From NCBI GenBank assembly GCA_036365515.1, contig CM070874.1:174939797-175003796 (forward strand): a stretch of DNA of 64,000 bases. Direction: 5' to 3'. Of the stretch, positions 9,430 to 21,262 are shown piece by piece. The notes under the pieces were generated by a model, which saw only the letters and a program-made list of their open reading frames with translations, was not told the DNA's origin and searched no databases. The position numbers were made by a program, and so were the translations under genes. Within the stretch, counting starts at the first letter, position 1; the number at the start of each line of letters is the position of its first letter. This stretch comes from Torymus aiolomorphi (lineage: Eukaryota > Arthropoda > Insecta > Hymenoptera > Torymidae).

Positions 9430-9956
9430 TTGCACCGTATCAACGAATTTTCTCGCTCATTGTTGTGACCTCCAAGGCCCGCGCAATTTTCCTTTGATTA
9501 TTGTTGAACTTGTCTATTGAAACAGGAGAATGGCCAGAGGCTTTAAAAATAGCTAAGATAACACCAATTCACAAAGCTAAACAAAAACATCTACCAACAA
9601 ATTACAGACCTATGTCATTGATTTCCAATATATCAAAAATTTTTGAAAAAGTTATACACAAAAATTATTACATTTTGTCAACCAATGTAATTTATTATCA
9701 GATAAACAAATTGGATTCAGAAAAAACAAAAGTACTAAGGATGCACTTTTATACATAACAGATCTAATTTACAATGAACTTGACAAAAGTGACCAAATTG
9801 CAATTACATTCCTTGACCTTGCAAAAGCCCTCGACACAGTTGATCATCAAATGCTTCTAGATAAATAATACAACTATGGTATAAGAGGAAATGCACATAA
9901 ACTAATGAAAAGTTATTTAAGCAATAGAAAACAAAGAGGCAAAGTAAACAATCAAT
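9430..9956 (+). pseudogene. Jockey-like LINE reverse-transcriptase fragment (copy 1)
   Basis: RT N-terminal region with the conserved stretch TPIHKAKQKHLPTNYRP and SLISNISKIFEKV, then after frame changes the FLDLAKA and DTVDHQ motif region and SYLSNRKQ. Only fingers and palm up to the region before YADD are present. Frameshifts near 9690 and 9760 and a stop near 9868 disrupt it. It ends at AATTCAG, where mitochondrial nad1 sequence begins. The same truncated fragment recurs at least nine more times in the window. Confidence 0.85.
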
Positions 9957-10024
9957 TCAGCTAAAAGTCTGATAAGTAAAATTATAGCTATAGGAAAATT
10001 TTTATTTATAAACTTATTTAAAAT
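9957..10024 (+). repeat. Remnant of an inverted duplication of nad1
   Basis: AGCTAAAAGTCTGATAAG and the following bases are the reverse complement of nad1 coding sequence, placed head to head with nad1 itself. In the other two modules (44811-44912 and 60528-60632) both palindrome arms are complete. Here most of the second arm is replaced by AT-rich bases. Confidence 0.75.
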
Positions 10025-10360
10025 TAATTAGCTGAATTAAATCGTACGCCTTTTGATTTTGCTGAAGGGGAGTCTGAGTTAGTTTCAGGGTTTAATACAG
10101 AGTATATAAGAGGGTCATTTGCTTTAATTTTTATTGCAGAATATGGAATAATTTTGTTTATAATGTAAATATTTATAGGAGGAAAAATTAGGTTAAAATT
10201 TTATATTATATATTTGTACTTAGTATTTATAGTAATTTGGATTCGAGGGGTATTCCTACGATTTCGGTATGATAATTTAATGTATCTTTCATGGAAAAGA
10301 TATTCACCAGTTGTGCTAAATTATTTAATGTTTATTTTAATAATTAAATTTTTAATTTAA
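10025..10360 (+). pseudogene. nad1: NUMT: nad1 3' part (copy 1)
   Basis: Mitochondrial NADH dehydrogenase subunit 1, read with the invertebrate mitochondrial code. [17 protein letters not shown] is followed by the segment around [11 protein letters not shown], both hallmark ND1 motifs. A TAA at the position corresponding to 10166-10168 and loss of the 5' half show it is a nuclear pseudogene. tRNA-Ser(UCN) on the opposite strand follows directly, as in mitochondrial DNA. Related copies are at 44452-44870 and 60585-60953. Confidence 0.92.
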
Positions 10361-10370
10361 AAGTGAGGTA

Positions 10371-10430
10371 CAAAAATTATTAGAAGAGATTACTTCTTAA
10401 TGTATGGATTCAAACCATATGCTTGTAGCT
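10371..10430 (-). pseudogene. trnS2: NUMT: tRNA-Ser(UCN), 3' part
   Basis: On the minus strand AAGCATATGGTTTGAATCC forms an anticodon arm with loop TTTGAAT, anticodon TGA. It lies between cytb and nad1, the conserved insect position. The 5' acceptor/D-arm bases are separated from it by solo LTR B, which inserted at AGCT. Confidence 0.75.
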
Positions 10431-11267
10431 TGTAACGGAGGTACGTTGCGTAGCTCCGTTAGTTTTATTAAACGTGCGGTAGAGTAGAATTACTCGCGCG
10501 CCGGCTGTCGCGAGGAGCAACTGTTAGACACACGCGGTATATCTATATATACGCGCGCTCCGGCCGATTCGAGGCACGAGAGGCGAGTGAGCTGCGAGCC
10601 ACCCCTACTCCTCGCGCGCACACGAATAGCACACACGCAAGGCCCGGCTTCGGCCAAGCGCTCGGTCGCGCATGTGCGACTCGGCCGAGGCGAGAGGATA
10701 AGTTCGACCGCACAAGCCTCGAACGGGCAGTTCACTCGATGCGCTGAATCGAGCCTCTCCGGGAGGACTCTATGTGCCTTGGGCATAAAGTTGAGCGGTT
10801 TTGCCTGACGAAGGTTGAGTCGTGTACTGCGCGGCTCATGCCAAACCAGCGTTGAATGCTAATAGACGTAGCTATGTCGCGCTAGATTTAATTTGTAAAG
10901 CGATGCATCCTATGTAATAAACTCGCTAGAATTGCTAGACTAGATTTGCTCGTAAATTATAAGTTAATTTATTTTCTCGTAATTTATAAGTTAATTTTAA
11001 TTGTTAATTTTTTTTTGTATAAAATTACTTTTACTTATCAAATAAATTTAATATATATTTTTGTTGTTAAATAAGTAGTCACAAGTTATTGTAATTAAGT
11101 TTCCTTTGCACAAGTGCTTTGAGCTTGACTATCCATGTTTTACGTGTATTGAAGTGTAAAACATAAAACCCGAATATCAGTGAATTGATGCTGATTCCTA
11201 TCCGAATTAAGTGCACTGTGCTTAAATTTTAACATCCCTTCCTGGTCGATAAAACGGGAGTGTTACA
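10431..11267 (+). mobile_element. Solo LTR of gypsy B family (copy 1)
   Basis: Starts TGTAACGGAGG and ends GTGTTACA. It matches the 5' LTR of gypsy B (43393-44370, minus strand) and the solo LTR at 61026-61865. The 5' half is GC-rich with TATATATA at 10544-10551, and AATAAA is at 10916-10921. Flanks are AGCT on the left and AGCA on the right; the third copy has AGCT on both sides, so a 4-bp duplication is inferred. No internal region remains, consistent with LTR-LTR recombination. It interrupts tRNA-Ser(UCN) of the NUMT. Confidence 0.88.
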
Positions 11268-11270
11268 AGC

Positions 11271-11302
<32 letters not shown>

Positions 11303-11504
11303 GTTTTATGTTAGTTTCCAGGCCATTCCAGATGTTTAACGTAGGTTTCGAGGACATTTGTTAGTTTTGGGGACAGTCCCTGAATCTACATATGTCTAAC
11401 GTCAGTTTTGAGGACATCGGCCCCCATAAGAGACATTATTGCTTTAGTCACGTATAGGTATACAGTAACATGGGGTCCTGGGAACTAACGTTATACAAGT
11501 TTAT
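11268..11504. repeat. AT microsatellite and unassigned sequence inside the NUMT
   Basis: An (AT)n run at about 11271-11299 is followed by ~200 bp containing short self-similar pieces (GTTTTGAGGACAT, GTTTCGAGGACAT). This replaces the mitochondrial bases expected between tRNA-Ser and cytb. The equivalent stretch at 61866-62236 is unrelated in sequence apart from the AT runs. No gene seen. Confidence 0.6.
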
Positions 11505-12277
11505 ATATAAATTTATCAGAAAGTGAATTTATAAAAGGGAAAAATAAAAAATATGAGAAATATAAGATTGATGAGATTTGACCTAATCAAATATAAGGAA
11601 TTTCAACTGGACGAGCCCCAATTCAGGTTAGAATGATAAATAAAGAGATAAAAATTCAAAATAATAGTTGATTTATATAGTAAAATTTAAAGCCTTTAAT
11701 TTTATAATTTATATTAAATGGTATAATTATTAAAATTATAATTGATATTAATAGTGCAATTACTCCTCCTAATTTATTTGGGATTGATCGTAAAATTGCA
11801 TAGGCAAATAAAAAATATCATTCTGATTGAATATGGATTTAAGTAATCATAGAATTTGCTATGGAAAAATTTTCTGGATCTGATAAAATATAAGGATTTA
11901 ATAGACAAATTAATTTTAATATAATAATTCAAATTAAAAATCCTAATAAGGATTAAATGGAATTTTGTAATAATTTCTCTGTAATACTAAAGGATTTATA
12001 GATCCTGTTTCATGTAAAAATATTAAGTGAATAATTACTATTATTAAAATTATAAATGGTAGTAAGAAATGAAATGTATAAAATCGATTTAAAGTAGCAT
12101 TATCAACTGAAAAACCTCCTCAAAGTCATGTTACAATTATATTTCCTATATATGGAATGGTTGAAACTAAATTTGTAATTACATTGGCTCCTCAAAATGA
12201 TATTTGTCCTCAAGGTAAAACATATCCTATGAATGCTGTTCTTATAGATATAAAAAAATTTAAAATTCCAATTCAAG
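11505..12277 (-). pseudogene. cob: NUMT: cytb C-terminal two-thirds (copy 1)
   Basis: Cytochrome b read on the minus strand with the mitochondrial code. Segments around VLPWGQMSFWGATVITNL, NPYILSDPENF and TWIGARPVEIPY are diagnostic. A short deletion near 11950 relative to the copy at 62240-63005 removes a few codons. The Jockey LINE interrupts the gene at 12277/12278; the rest is at 16926-17105 and 22047-22177. Confidence 0.93.
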
Positions 12278-12282
12278 TCAAG

Positions 12283-13771
12283 ATGGCGGGGCAGCATACA
12301 GCCCCCGCCGGTAAGCCGCCTGATAAATATTATAAGTGTCATTCTAGTGCCAGATTTGGTGCGATAGTTTGTTTTTTTTGTGAGGATCCTTACCACTTTA
12401 GTTGTTTTGATAGATTGAAAAACACAAAAAGAATTGGTGAAATCTTGGCAGTATGCCCGAAGCATGCGCATCTGAAACTAACCTCAAATTTCAACGTGGA
12501 TACCTTGAGTGACGATGTAAAATTGATAATAGCGGAAATAAAAGCTACACGAAAAGAGGTAATACAAAAAGAAATACTAGATGAAATTGCAGCTGCCAAT
12601 AGTACTAACGTTGAAGACCCTCATAATGAAACAATCTTTGATAATAACACTGAACTGGAAAATTTAAAAATTGAAACAACTCTATTAAGAGAACTTAACA
12701 AGGAGCTACAAGAGAAAAATTATTTACTCAGGGAACTTCTAAATGCTGAAAAAGAAAAAGTAAACTCAGAAGTAACAACTAACAAGAAAACGTTTGCTGA
12801 AGCTACAATTAACAGTAAATCCTTAAAAAAAACGCATACCGCAAATAATTATTCAAATGAAAAATGAGGACGACGACATAAACAAAATTAAAAAAAGGGT
12901 TACCCACTATTTAACGAAAGAAAAAACAATCAAGACGAAAAGTTTACAGGTAAAAAATAACAAGGAAATCAACATTAACTGCCTTAACGAAGATAGTACC
13001 AATAAAGCAGCCAAAATTTTAAGTAGTAAAATGTCGGATAAGTGTAAAATAGGAACAGAAAGCATCTCTAAACCGAAAATAAAGGTGGTGGGTATAGACA
13101 ATTTTGAAAATATGAATGATGAAGAATTAGAAAGTGACATCAACACAAGAAATTTTAAAGACTGTGATGGAAAATGTGTAGTGTTAAGTACTTATAAAAA
13201 TACCAAAAATAATACAATAACAGCTATTATTGAAGTTCCTTCGGAGATATACAAGATAATAAGAGAATGTTATAATAATAAAATCTACGTAGGATATCAA
13301 AACTGTAAAATATATGACTTAATAAATATCAAGCCACGTTAAAAGTGTGGACGTTTTGGACATAATTTAAATAAGTGCTCTAATGATTTAACATGTTTAA
13401 AATGTGCAGGATCTCATATATCAGCACAATGTCAAATAAAAGATAATTTCACATGTGTAAATTGTTTCTACAGCAATAATAAATATAAAACGAATTTTGA
13501 GGTTAACCACATGGCGAATGACAGTGAGAAATGCAAAATCTTAAAAGGTAAAATCAACCGAGATATAGATATGACAGATTACCCAGTGAGGCCTTATGTA
13601 CCCAGACTCATCGGTAAAGTAGAAAACATCAAAATTACAGCTAATCAAACACAGCCATATACTGTTACTGCAATGTCAATGAGTCAATCTGTTTTATCCA
13701 TTGCCCCCTTGGGCTTGCAGTCTTCGAGAGAATCGCTAAATGATAATGGATCAAGTCCAGCAAGACATTGA
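12283..13771 (+). pseudogene. ORF1 of the Jockey-like LINE (nucleic-acid-binding protein)
   Basis: Starts at ATG 12283 (MAGQHTAPAG); the longer frame upstream is cytb NUMT. The N-terminal ~60 residues hold a PHD/RING-like Cys-His cluster (C-x15-CFFCEDPYHFSCF). A Glu/Lys-rich coiled-coil-like stretch follows, then an RRM-like segment (KIKVVGIDNF and following), then CCHC knuckles KCGRFGHNLNKC and CLKCAGSHISAQC. A frameshift near 12860 and a TAA at 13340-13342 just before the first knuckle break it; the frame after the TAA continues to 13771. It overlaps ORF2 by about 32 bp. It would bind the LINE RNA. Confidence 0.85.
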
Positions 13772-16612
13772 AAACTTCTTACAACGTGAATGTAGCTGCG
13801 CTAACATGCAGACTCTCAACAATAATCTAACAGGCCAAAATAATCTAATTATGTATGTAAATATAAGAAGCATAAATGCTAATCTAAAAAATCTAGAAAT
13901 TATTATTGAGAGTCTGTATGTTAAACCATGTGTAATTGTTTGTACAGAGACTAGAAAACTGGAAAACTATAAACAATATCAATTACCTAATTACAAAATT
14001 TTTTATAATAATAGTAGAATTAACCAAAACGACGGGGTTCTTGTATATATAAATAGTAAAATATTTGAAGACACAGAAACAATAGTAATTGATAGAGTTA
14101 GTTTTCTATGTTCCAGAATTAGACTAAAAAATAAAGATGAGATAATAATCTCGGCTGTCTACAGATGCCATGACATCTCGAAAACAGTATTTATTTTGAG
14201 TGTAAAAAATACATTATGAATTATATAAACAGTAAAAATCATTGGTTAATCGGAGACTTCAATATTAATATAATGAGCAAATCTCTTGATAGTGCATATG
14301 ACATGACTTTAAGCCAAGATTTTTTGAATCATCTTTTAGAACATGAGTATACCCCATGTTTCCTTGGAGTCACACGACCAGACCCAGAAAATATCTTCGG
14401 GGGTTCATGTATCGATAATATGTATCTAAAAAGTAAAAATCTAACAACAAAAGCCTACAAAATAACTACTCCATTTACTGATCACTACCCTTTGTTTTTA
14501 ACTTTCGATCATATAATACATAGCGACTCAAGAAAGCAGAACAATAAAACCATAAATTATAAAAACTAATTAACGTAGCTAGAAGCATAGACTGGAATTC
14601 GATTTTGACTATACAAAATCCTAACTCTGCCTCAGAGTTATTAGTTGAACTAGTGAATGGATGTGTTGAGAAGGCAACTTTTTCACAAAAACAAAATAAA
14701 CAAAAAATATGATTCCTAGAAAGATATGGATCACAAACGCAATTATAATATCATGTAAAACTAAAGAAACTTTATATAATATTTTTAAAAGAAACCCAAC
14801 TAGTGAATCCGCAAAAAAGAATACAGGGACTATTGTAAAATATTAGATAAGATTATTAAAGATGCCAAACACAAATTTGACTTCGAAACGTTTAAAAAAT
14901 GTGACAACAATCCTAGACAACTGTGGAACTTAATAAATAAGAAATTAGGAAAAAACAAAGTGCAATCAAATAATATAACTAATATTTACGATCAAGACAA
15001 TAAAAAATAGAAGATCAAAGGGAAATTGCTAATGTTATGAATAAGTATTTTTGTGAAGTAGGATCGGAAGTAAGTAAAAAAATTATACAACCTACAAATA
15101 AAAGATTGAATATGCCTAAACCAAATAACAAATCAATGTTTTTAGAACCCGCTGATGCACTTGAAATAAATACAATTATACGTAACATGAAAAACAAAGC
15201 TGGAGGTGTAGATAATATAAATACAAAAATTTTAAAGACGTTAGCAAACTACATAATTATTCCTTTAGAACATATATACAACTTGAGTATTGAAAAGTCT
15301 ATCTGGCCAGATAATCTCAAAAGTGCCGAAGTTGTCCCTATCCACAAAGCTGGAAGCAAATCATGCATTTCTAACTACAGACCAATATCTCTAATATCCA
15401 ATGTTGCCAAAATTTTTGAAAAAATACTTTATAACAGACTTTATACTTTTTGGAAAAACATCAAATACTTTCTGAACACCAATATGGCTTTGTTAAAAAC
15501 AAAGGTACGGCGGATGCACTTAACTACATAACACATAAAATCTATCAAAATCTAGATAAAAGCAAACGTATTATTGCTACTTTTTTAGATCTGGCAAAAG
15601 CGTTCGATACTGTTAACCATGACATATTACTTAGCAAATTAGAACGTTATGGAATAAGAGGAAAGGTCTTACTTTTGTTCAAAAGCTATCTCTCCGATAG
15701 ACAACAAAAAGTTCGAATACAAAACCAAATAAGTGAATACAAATATGTATCTTGTGGGGTGCCACAGGAACAATATTAGGACCGATACTTTTTATATTAT
15801 ATGTAAACGATCTATTGAGAGATATGCCGGAAGGGTCTATTCTGTCCTACGCTGATGACACTGTCATCATTTCTAGTGAAGACACGTGGTCAATGGCGCA
15901 GGATAGAATAAACAAACTACTACATCAAGCGGCGGAATGGCTTGCTTTAAATAAGCTATCCCTAAATATACAAAAAACTAAGTTTATAACTTTCGGTAAC
16001 TATCGTGATAGTGTCCCAATTAATGTAAATATAAATATACAAAATCAGCAAATAACTAGAACAGAATGTTACAAGTACTTGGGATTAATTTTCGACTTTA
16101 ATATGAAATGGGATAGTCACATTAAATATTTAATTAACAGAACAAAATATTTAATATTTATACTCGCAAAGCTAAGAAAAATTATGGATACAAACACATT
16201 GATGATTATTTATTACTCCTTCTTTCATAATGTTATAAACTATGGCATCATTGCTTGGGGGGGTGCTTGTAGAACAGAAATTAAAATAATACAACAAATC
16301 CAAAATAAATTGCTCAAAATCATTGCCAAAAATAAATTCCAGGTGCACAACACTCCGCTAAAAATAGAACAAATGTTCACTCTAGAATCCTTATGCTATC
16401 ATTATAATAATCTAAAAGATACTTTTCTTACAATAAAACGCAATACTAGAAAAAAATCACTACAACTACCCAAAATGACCAAAGCTATTAGTGATAAAGA
16501 TAGTCTGGTAGACGCTATGAGGGTATTTAACGAATTGCCTAATGATCACAAAATTTTAAATTATAAGAAGAGTACAATTAAGTACAAATTAAAACAAAAG
16601 CTCTTTCGATAA
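13740..16612 (+). pseudogene. ORF2 of the Jockey-like LINE (endonuclease and reverse transcriptase)
   Basis: APE-type endonuclease motifs are visible: IMYVNIRSIN, VCTETRKLE, then GDFNIN and DHYPLF near its end. RT follows: NYRPISLISNVAKIFEKIL, QYGFVKNKGT, FLDLAKAFDTVNHD, and the catalytic SYADDT near 15850. The C-terminal thumb-like part (KYLGLIFDFNMKWDSHI) and connection region run to TAA 16610-16612. At least four frame changes (about 14215, 14570-15030, 15450, 15770) inactivate it. The region 14570-15030 is the most degraded. Clade assignment to Jockey is by motif resemblance. Confidence 0.9.
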
Positions 16613-16916
16613 TAACATTTAATTGTAACATTACGCACAACTTCATATCATTTTCACTGTTTACTTTTGGAAAAATGAAGATTATAATATTACGTTTTGG
16701 CGGATTTTATTTATAGAATATATAAATTGTTAAATGAAATAAAGTTTTTGAAAATGTTTATGTTACTCGAATGAGTAATCTGTTAGTTTTAAGTTATAGA
16801 TATAGTATTAGTTGTATGCAACCAGACTATTGTACAGGTAACAATGTTTACCTCTAATAGATTTTACTTTGTAAACTGCATTGTAACTTTTCTGGTTAAA
16901 TAAATAAATAAATAAA
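16613..16916 (+). other. 3' UTR and AAATA tail of the Jockey-like LINE
   Basis: AT-rich noncoding region with an AATAAA signal near 16739. It ends in a short (AAAT)n tail at 16898-16916, directly before the ATTCAAG target duplication. Confidence 0.75.
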
Positions 16917-16925
16917 TTATTCAAG

Positions 16926-17105
16926 TTTCTATTCAAATAAATGAATCGTAATAGATATTACGACCAATATGTATAAATATACAAATAAAAAATATTGATG
17001 CTCCATTTATATGTAATAATCGAATTAATCATCCATTATTTACACCTTGGATGATATGAATTACTCTATTGAAGGCTAAATTGATGTTAGGTGCATAGTG
17101 TATGG
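16926..17105 (-). pseudogene. cob: NUMT: cytb central fragment (copy 1)
   Basis: Minus-strand mitochondrial-code reading gives NLAFNSVIHIIQGVNNGW and HINGASIFF, the first haem-helix region of cytochrome b. It is bounded on the left by the LINE target duplication and on the right by ATGG (17102-17105), the target duplication of LTR C. Confidence 0.93.
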
Positions 17106-17954
17106 TGTAACGGGCGCATGCATTAGGGTAAGGTCGTCGCATATACCGCGCAGCGAGATTTGAATCTCGCGCGCTTGCACGTATAGCGGCTCACCGCGCG
17201 CCAAGCGGGACGCGCGAAAGGCAAAGCGAGAAGAAGAAGAAGACGCCGCCGCGCCGCTGAAGCGATGCCGCGGCCATTTTGGAGACAGTTCAGTGTCGCA
17301 GCGCAACAGGTGCGCACGTGCCGTCCCGCTCCGCCAGTGCAGCGCCTTTAAAAGCCCGTGCCCTCCACGCCTACACGCACCCGCTCCGCAACCCGATCGA
17401 CACCGACGCAACACCGGCTGCCTGCAACAGCCCGGCCGTTCCCGAGGAGGGACGAGAACGAGAGATAGATAGATAGATAGATAGATGTTTATTCACTCAG
17501 AGCAAAAATAAAATACATTTGTTTAGTAATACAAAGATTTTGAAAAAGACAAATAAAAATCAAAATACATGGAGAATATTAGCATTTCACAATAAGAGCA
17601 GCTTATACAAAAAACAACACGCTTATGGTTGCGCAGAAAAACAAATAAAAACAAAATAAAATAACTACGCCGCCCGTTTACTCTTTGATCATTTCATAAT
17701 ATTTATGTTCACAACGCAGTAATATAAGTGTAGAATAGTTCTTAAAACTAATATAAGTTTCGACGCAGATTTGGTACGGAACATCACGGAAATTAATATA
17801 TCACAGATATACTCAATCATGAGAATTAAAATGTCGGAGATCAGGCATCGGACGCCGACGTACAATTTTGGACCAGTAGGGCGCGTCATGTAATTAAGGT
17901 TAAAATTATTGACTAGATAATAATATTAGCCAAGTCCTGATGTGCATCTGGTGG

Positions 17955-20810
17955 CTAGCAAGCACGATCAAGGAGATATTGCCGCACCGCCCTCTTAAAC
18001 GTGCTGTAAGATGGAATGTGGCGCAGGGAGGGGGGAAGAGTTCCAGAGGCGCGCACCTTGTACCTGAAAAGACCTCTCTCCCGACTCATATGACACAGCA
18101 GGAAGTGTAAATTCAGGCTGAATGCCCCTACTGGTAGGCCGTGGTTTGTGTTCTTTAAACAAGTCAGCCAAATAAGTAGGCTCTCGCAGGTATCTGATTT
18201 TGTATAGTAGAAGAGCTGTGAAATATAGTCTGCGAGAGTCGGAACGAAGCCAAACCAGGCGCTCCCAGTAGGGTGTGATGTGAGCATCCCACCTAACCCC
18301 GAAAATGTATCTTACACCTGCATTGCTCAGGCGATCCAGTCTTTCTCTCTATTCGTTCGTAGCGTCGAGGTATACCATCGTGCAGTAGTCTAAGTGGGGT
18401 AGTACAAGGCTCTCGACTCATCTTTTACGGAGTGTCTCGGTGGTACAAGCCCTAATAAACCGCAGACTATACAGGGCTTTGTTCACTTTCTTAGTGACTT
18501 GATCAACATGCGGTTTCCACGTGAGTTTACTATCCAAGGTGACACCGAGACTCCCAACCTCGCTACTGAACGGGATGAGTACCCCATTCTGCATTCCAAT
18601 GCCCAGCAGACCCATTGAATTCAAATGATTTACATTTTTCCTCGAGCCAAACACTATTACTTGGGTTTTGCCAGCATTGAGACGCAGGCCAGAGTTCCCT
18701 GCCCATTCAGACACCATTTGTGCCGCATTAGATAGCCGCGAGATACCTTCCGAAATCTTATCTTTGGTGGTGTAAAGATAGATTTGGAGATCGTCTGCAT
18801 AAAAGATGTGTTTGATGGTACGTCCGTCGAGTAAGTCTCGTAAATCGTTCACATATATACAGAACAACAGGGGGCCCAGAACGGAGCCCTGCGGAACACC
18901 CAAATTGGTTTCCAACCAGCCCGAGTTGCCATTATTGTTGGTGATAACCATTTGGGAACGACCTTGTAAGTATGACTTTATCCACAGGAGAACCGACCTG
19001 GAGAACCCCAGTTGACGAAGCTTGCGCAGCAGTGTGGATGGTGAAACAGTGTCAAAGGCCTTGCTGAAGTCGAATAGAAGTAATAGCGTCACTTTCTTCT
19101 TGTCAATGGCCATTCGTAAGTCGTCAGTTAGTTTCAGTAGTACTGTCTGGGTACTATGGTGCCTACGGAATCCGGCCTAGAGGGGGTCGAGTAGATTATT
19201 ATGATTTAGATACTCCGTGATTTGGTCATGGGCGATCTTCTCGAGCACTTTGGACAGGAAGCAGAGTAGTGCTATGGGACGGAAGTCCGAAGCTGTTAAT
19301 GGATTCGTCTTCTTTTTAAGAGCAATTACCTGCGCCTGTTTCCAACAGCTCGAAAAGATCCCCTGGGCAAAAGAGGAATTGAAAATAATTGTGATATAAG
19401 TGCCAATGATGGGTAGAGCATCCACTATCACACTTTGTGGGACTCCGTCTACCTCCTTTGCCCGCGAGGAGAACTGGGAAATCGCAAGGATTACCTCACT
19501 TAGGTTAACCGATTTAAAGGAAAAACCGTCTTCATTTGCAGATAAGATGACGCCCGTTACTTCTTCAATGTTTTCAAAGGGGGACACAGAAATCCCAGCA
19601 AAGTGCGCGTTTAACTCTCCCGGCGTGAAACCGTTAAGGTCTTCCTCTTTGCGCCTTGGTAGGAGGCCGACATTTCGCATTTCCTTCCAAATATCCTTGT
19701 TAGCGTCAAGAGCGTCTATAAGGTGTTTGTGTAGGAAGGAATTACGCTCTTGAGTAATGCGTATGTCAACCTCACTACTGAGCCGAAGAAACTCACGAAG
19801 CAGCGTTGCCCGCCCTGTGCGCTTGTAGCGTCTATGCGTAGCATCACGGCTATCGATGAGTTGTCTCAACTCAGGACCAAGCCACGAAGCAGTATTCTTC
19901 TTAATATTAATGGTTTTTAAAGGAGCTAATTGATCAATACTAAGAGTTAAGTTTAAATTTAGGTTGCGTATAGCACCCTCCAAATCGGATTCAACGGAAT
20001 TCATGCCCACCCAGTTACAGCTTGCCAGCAATTCATTGAGCGTGCTTGGATGAATATTCTTATAGTCCCTGTAAGAGAACAATCCTCTTACGGGTGCCGG
20101 CACGAAAGTATTGACAGTGAAATCCAAGATAGCGTGTTTGCCGAAACTGGGCAGACATTCGTTCCTGTAGTCCAATACCTCGTCATTCTCATCTATAAGG
20201 ATCAAGTCAATCCAGGTGTAAGAGTTTTCGGTATGTCGATGAGTTGGACCATGCTGTACAATTTGAACATTTAGATTTGTGGCTAGTGTTCGGATGGTAT
20301 GAGCATCCGCATCGGACGCCGATGACAAGTCCGCGTTCAAATCCCTCATGATGAATTTATGGCTTTAGTCGCCGCTGTAGTTCTTTAGTTTATCAAACAA
20401 ATCAGTATCTTTTTGCATGGCAATATATGGGGGTAGGTATAACACACCGACTAAAATGGGGGGAGAGCTACCCTGTTGTACTTCACAGAACAAGTACTCT
20501 GGGATGGTTGGACTTCCCGCTCCTTCGGTGTTAGAGGATGATAGTTTGGAGATTCTATAATCATTCCGTACATACAAGGCAACTCCACCCCCATGTATAT
20601 TTCTGTCTTGCCTGATTACCGTATACCCGTCAATTTGAACAAGGCTGTCATCAACGTCGGGGCCCAACCAAGACTCAGTTATACCAAAGAAGTGGTAGGA
20701 GGGATCCTCAACAACATAGAGGCGAAGTCTTTCCAAGTGAAATCTGAGTGAGTTGATGTCAATAAAACCCGCCTTGAGGAGGTTCCCATCCCCCGTTCCT
20801 CTGGGTGAAG
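17955..20810 (-). pseudogene. ORF2 of the LINE in LTR C (endonuclease and RT)
   Basis: APE endonuclease: INSLRFHLERLRLYVVEDP, FFGITESWLG, then MRDLNADLSSASDADAHT and a segment reading YTWIDLILID. RT: SDFRPIALLCFLSKVLEKI, FDFSKAFDTVSPS, GVPQGSVLGPLLFCIYVND and the catalytic FYADDLQIYLY (about 18790). The C-terminal segment includes HLDYCTMVYLD and SLRHIPSYSTFKRAVRQYL, ending TAG at 17955-17957. One frame is kept through stops near 20362, 19177-19179, 18418-18420 and 18349, with one frameshift after about 18290. Resembles the CR1/Jockey group. Confidence 0.88.
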
Positions 20811-21130
20811 TCGAGTCCAGTCACGCCACCTTTGCTGATTGAGTGACCTCCGGTACCCCTTGCCTATCACTATCGCTAACTTTTGAGCCTGCAACGCTGT
20901 CTGGATAGCCTGCAGGTCAGTCGCAGTTACAAAAGTGTGCGCACGCTCGCCTCCCTTGCGTCTAACCAGGAATTTACCGCCAGCATGCCAAACGTATTTA
21001 AAGCCCAGCCTCTGCGCAATGGGCCTCAGACTTTTAAAAGCCTGGAATTTTTCGGATGGTAACATTTCATTAATAAATAATTTACGGTTTGGCATGCAGG
21101 CAGCAGCATCCTGGCCCAGAAGCTCCTGAT
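20679..21130 (-). pseudogene. ORF1 C-terminus of the LINE in LTR C
   Basis: Minus-strand frame containing MPNRKLFINEMLPSEKFQAF and LGFKYVWHAGGKFLVRR. This matches the C-terminal FP25/L1-like domain common in ORF1 proteins of CR1/Jockey-type LINEs. The N-terminal part is missing because the element is 5'-truncated at about 21138. It overlaps the start of ORF2 in another frame. Confidence 0.65.
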
Positions 21131-21138
21131 TAACTTAA

Positions 21139-21213
21139 GAGAGAGAGAGAGAGTCGGCGACACTGATGGCGGCATCCGGCACGAGGCCCGACGCCTCGAA
21201 GCGAGGAAGCCAG

Positions 21214-21260
<47 letters not shown>
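21139..21260. repeat. (GA)n microsatellites in LTR C
   Basis: GAGAGA runs at about 21139-21153 and 21220-21259 separated by unique GC-rich sequence. They are in the LTR portion next to the LINE 5' end. Confidence 0.8.

Positions 21261-21262
<2 letters not shown>

Larger units (their letters stand above)
12278..16916 (+). mobile_element. Jockey-like non-LTR retrotransposon (LINE) inserted in cytb
   Basis: 4.6-kb element with ORF1 (zinc finger, CCHC knuckles), ORF2 (endonuclease, reverse transcriptase), a ~300-bp 3' UTR and an AAATA-type tail. ATTCAAG at 12271-12277 and 16919-16925 is the target-site duplication. The empty site is visible in the other NUMT copy at about 63010-63019, so both element ends are known. 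ORF1 begins only 5 bp from the 5' end, so either the 5' UTR is minimal or the 5' end is slightly truncated. Several frameshifts make it inactive. Confidence 0.93.
17461..21138 (-). mobile_element. 5'-truncated LINE with (GATA)n-type tail inside LTR C
   Basis: Read on the minus strand: the C-terminal part of ORF1 near 21095-20800, ORF2 from about 20810 to 17955, a ~480-bp 3' UTR, and a tail of AT-rich sequence plus TATC repeats (17463-17486). The 5' end near 21138 abuts a GA-rich microsatellite of the LTR, so the exact boundary and target duplication are not readable. Decay is mostly single stop codons, suggesting moderate age. Confidence 0.85.

Noticed and set aside
10490..10808. ORFs in both directions near 10.5-10.8 kb (also 43936-44333 and 61085-61460)
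   Set aside because: All fall inside the GC-rich half of LTR B in three copies; no coding signal beyond composition.
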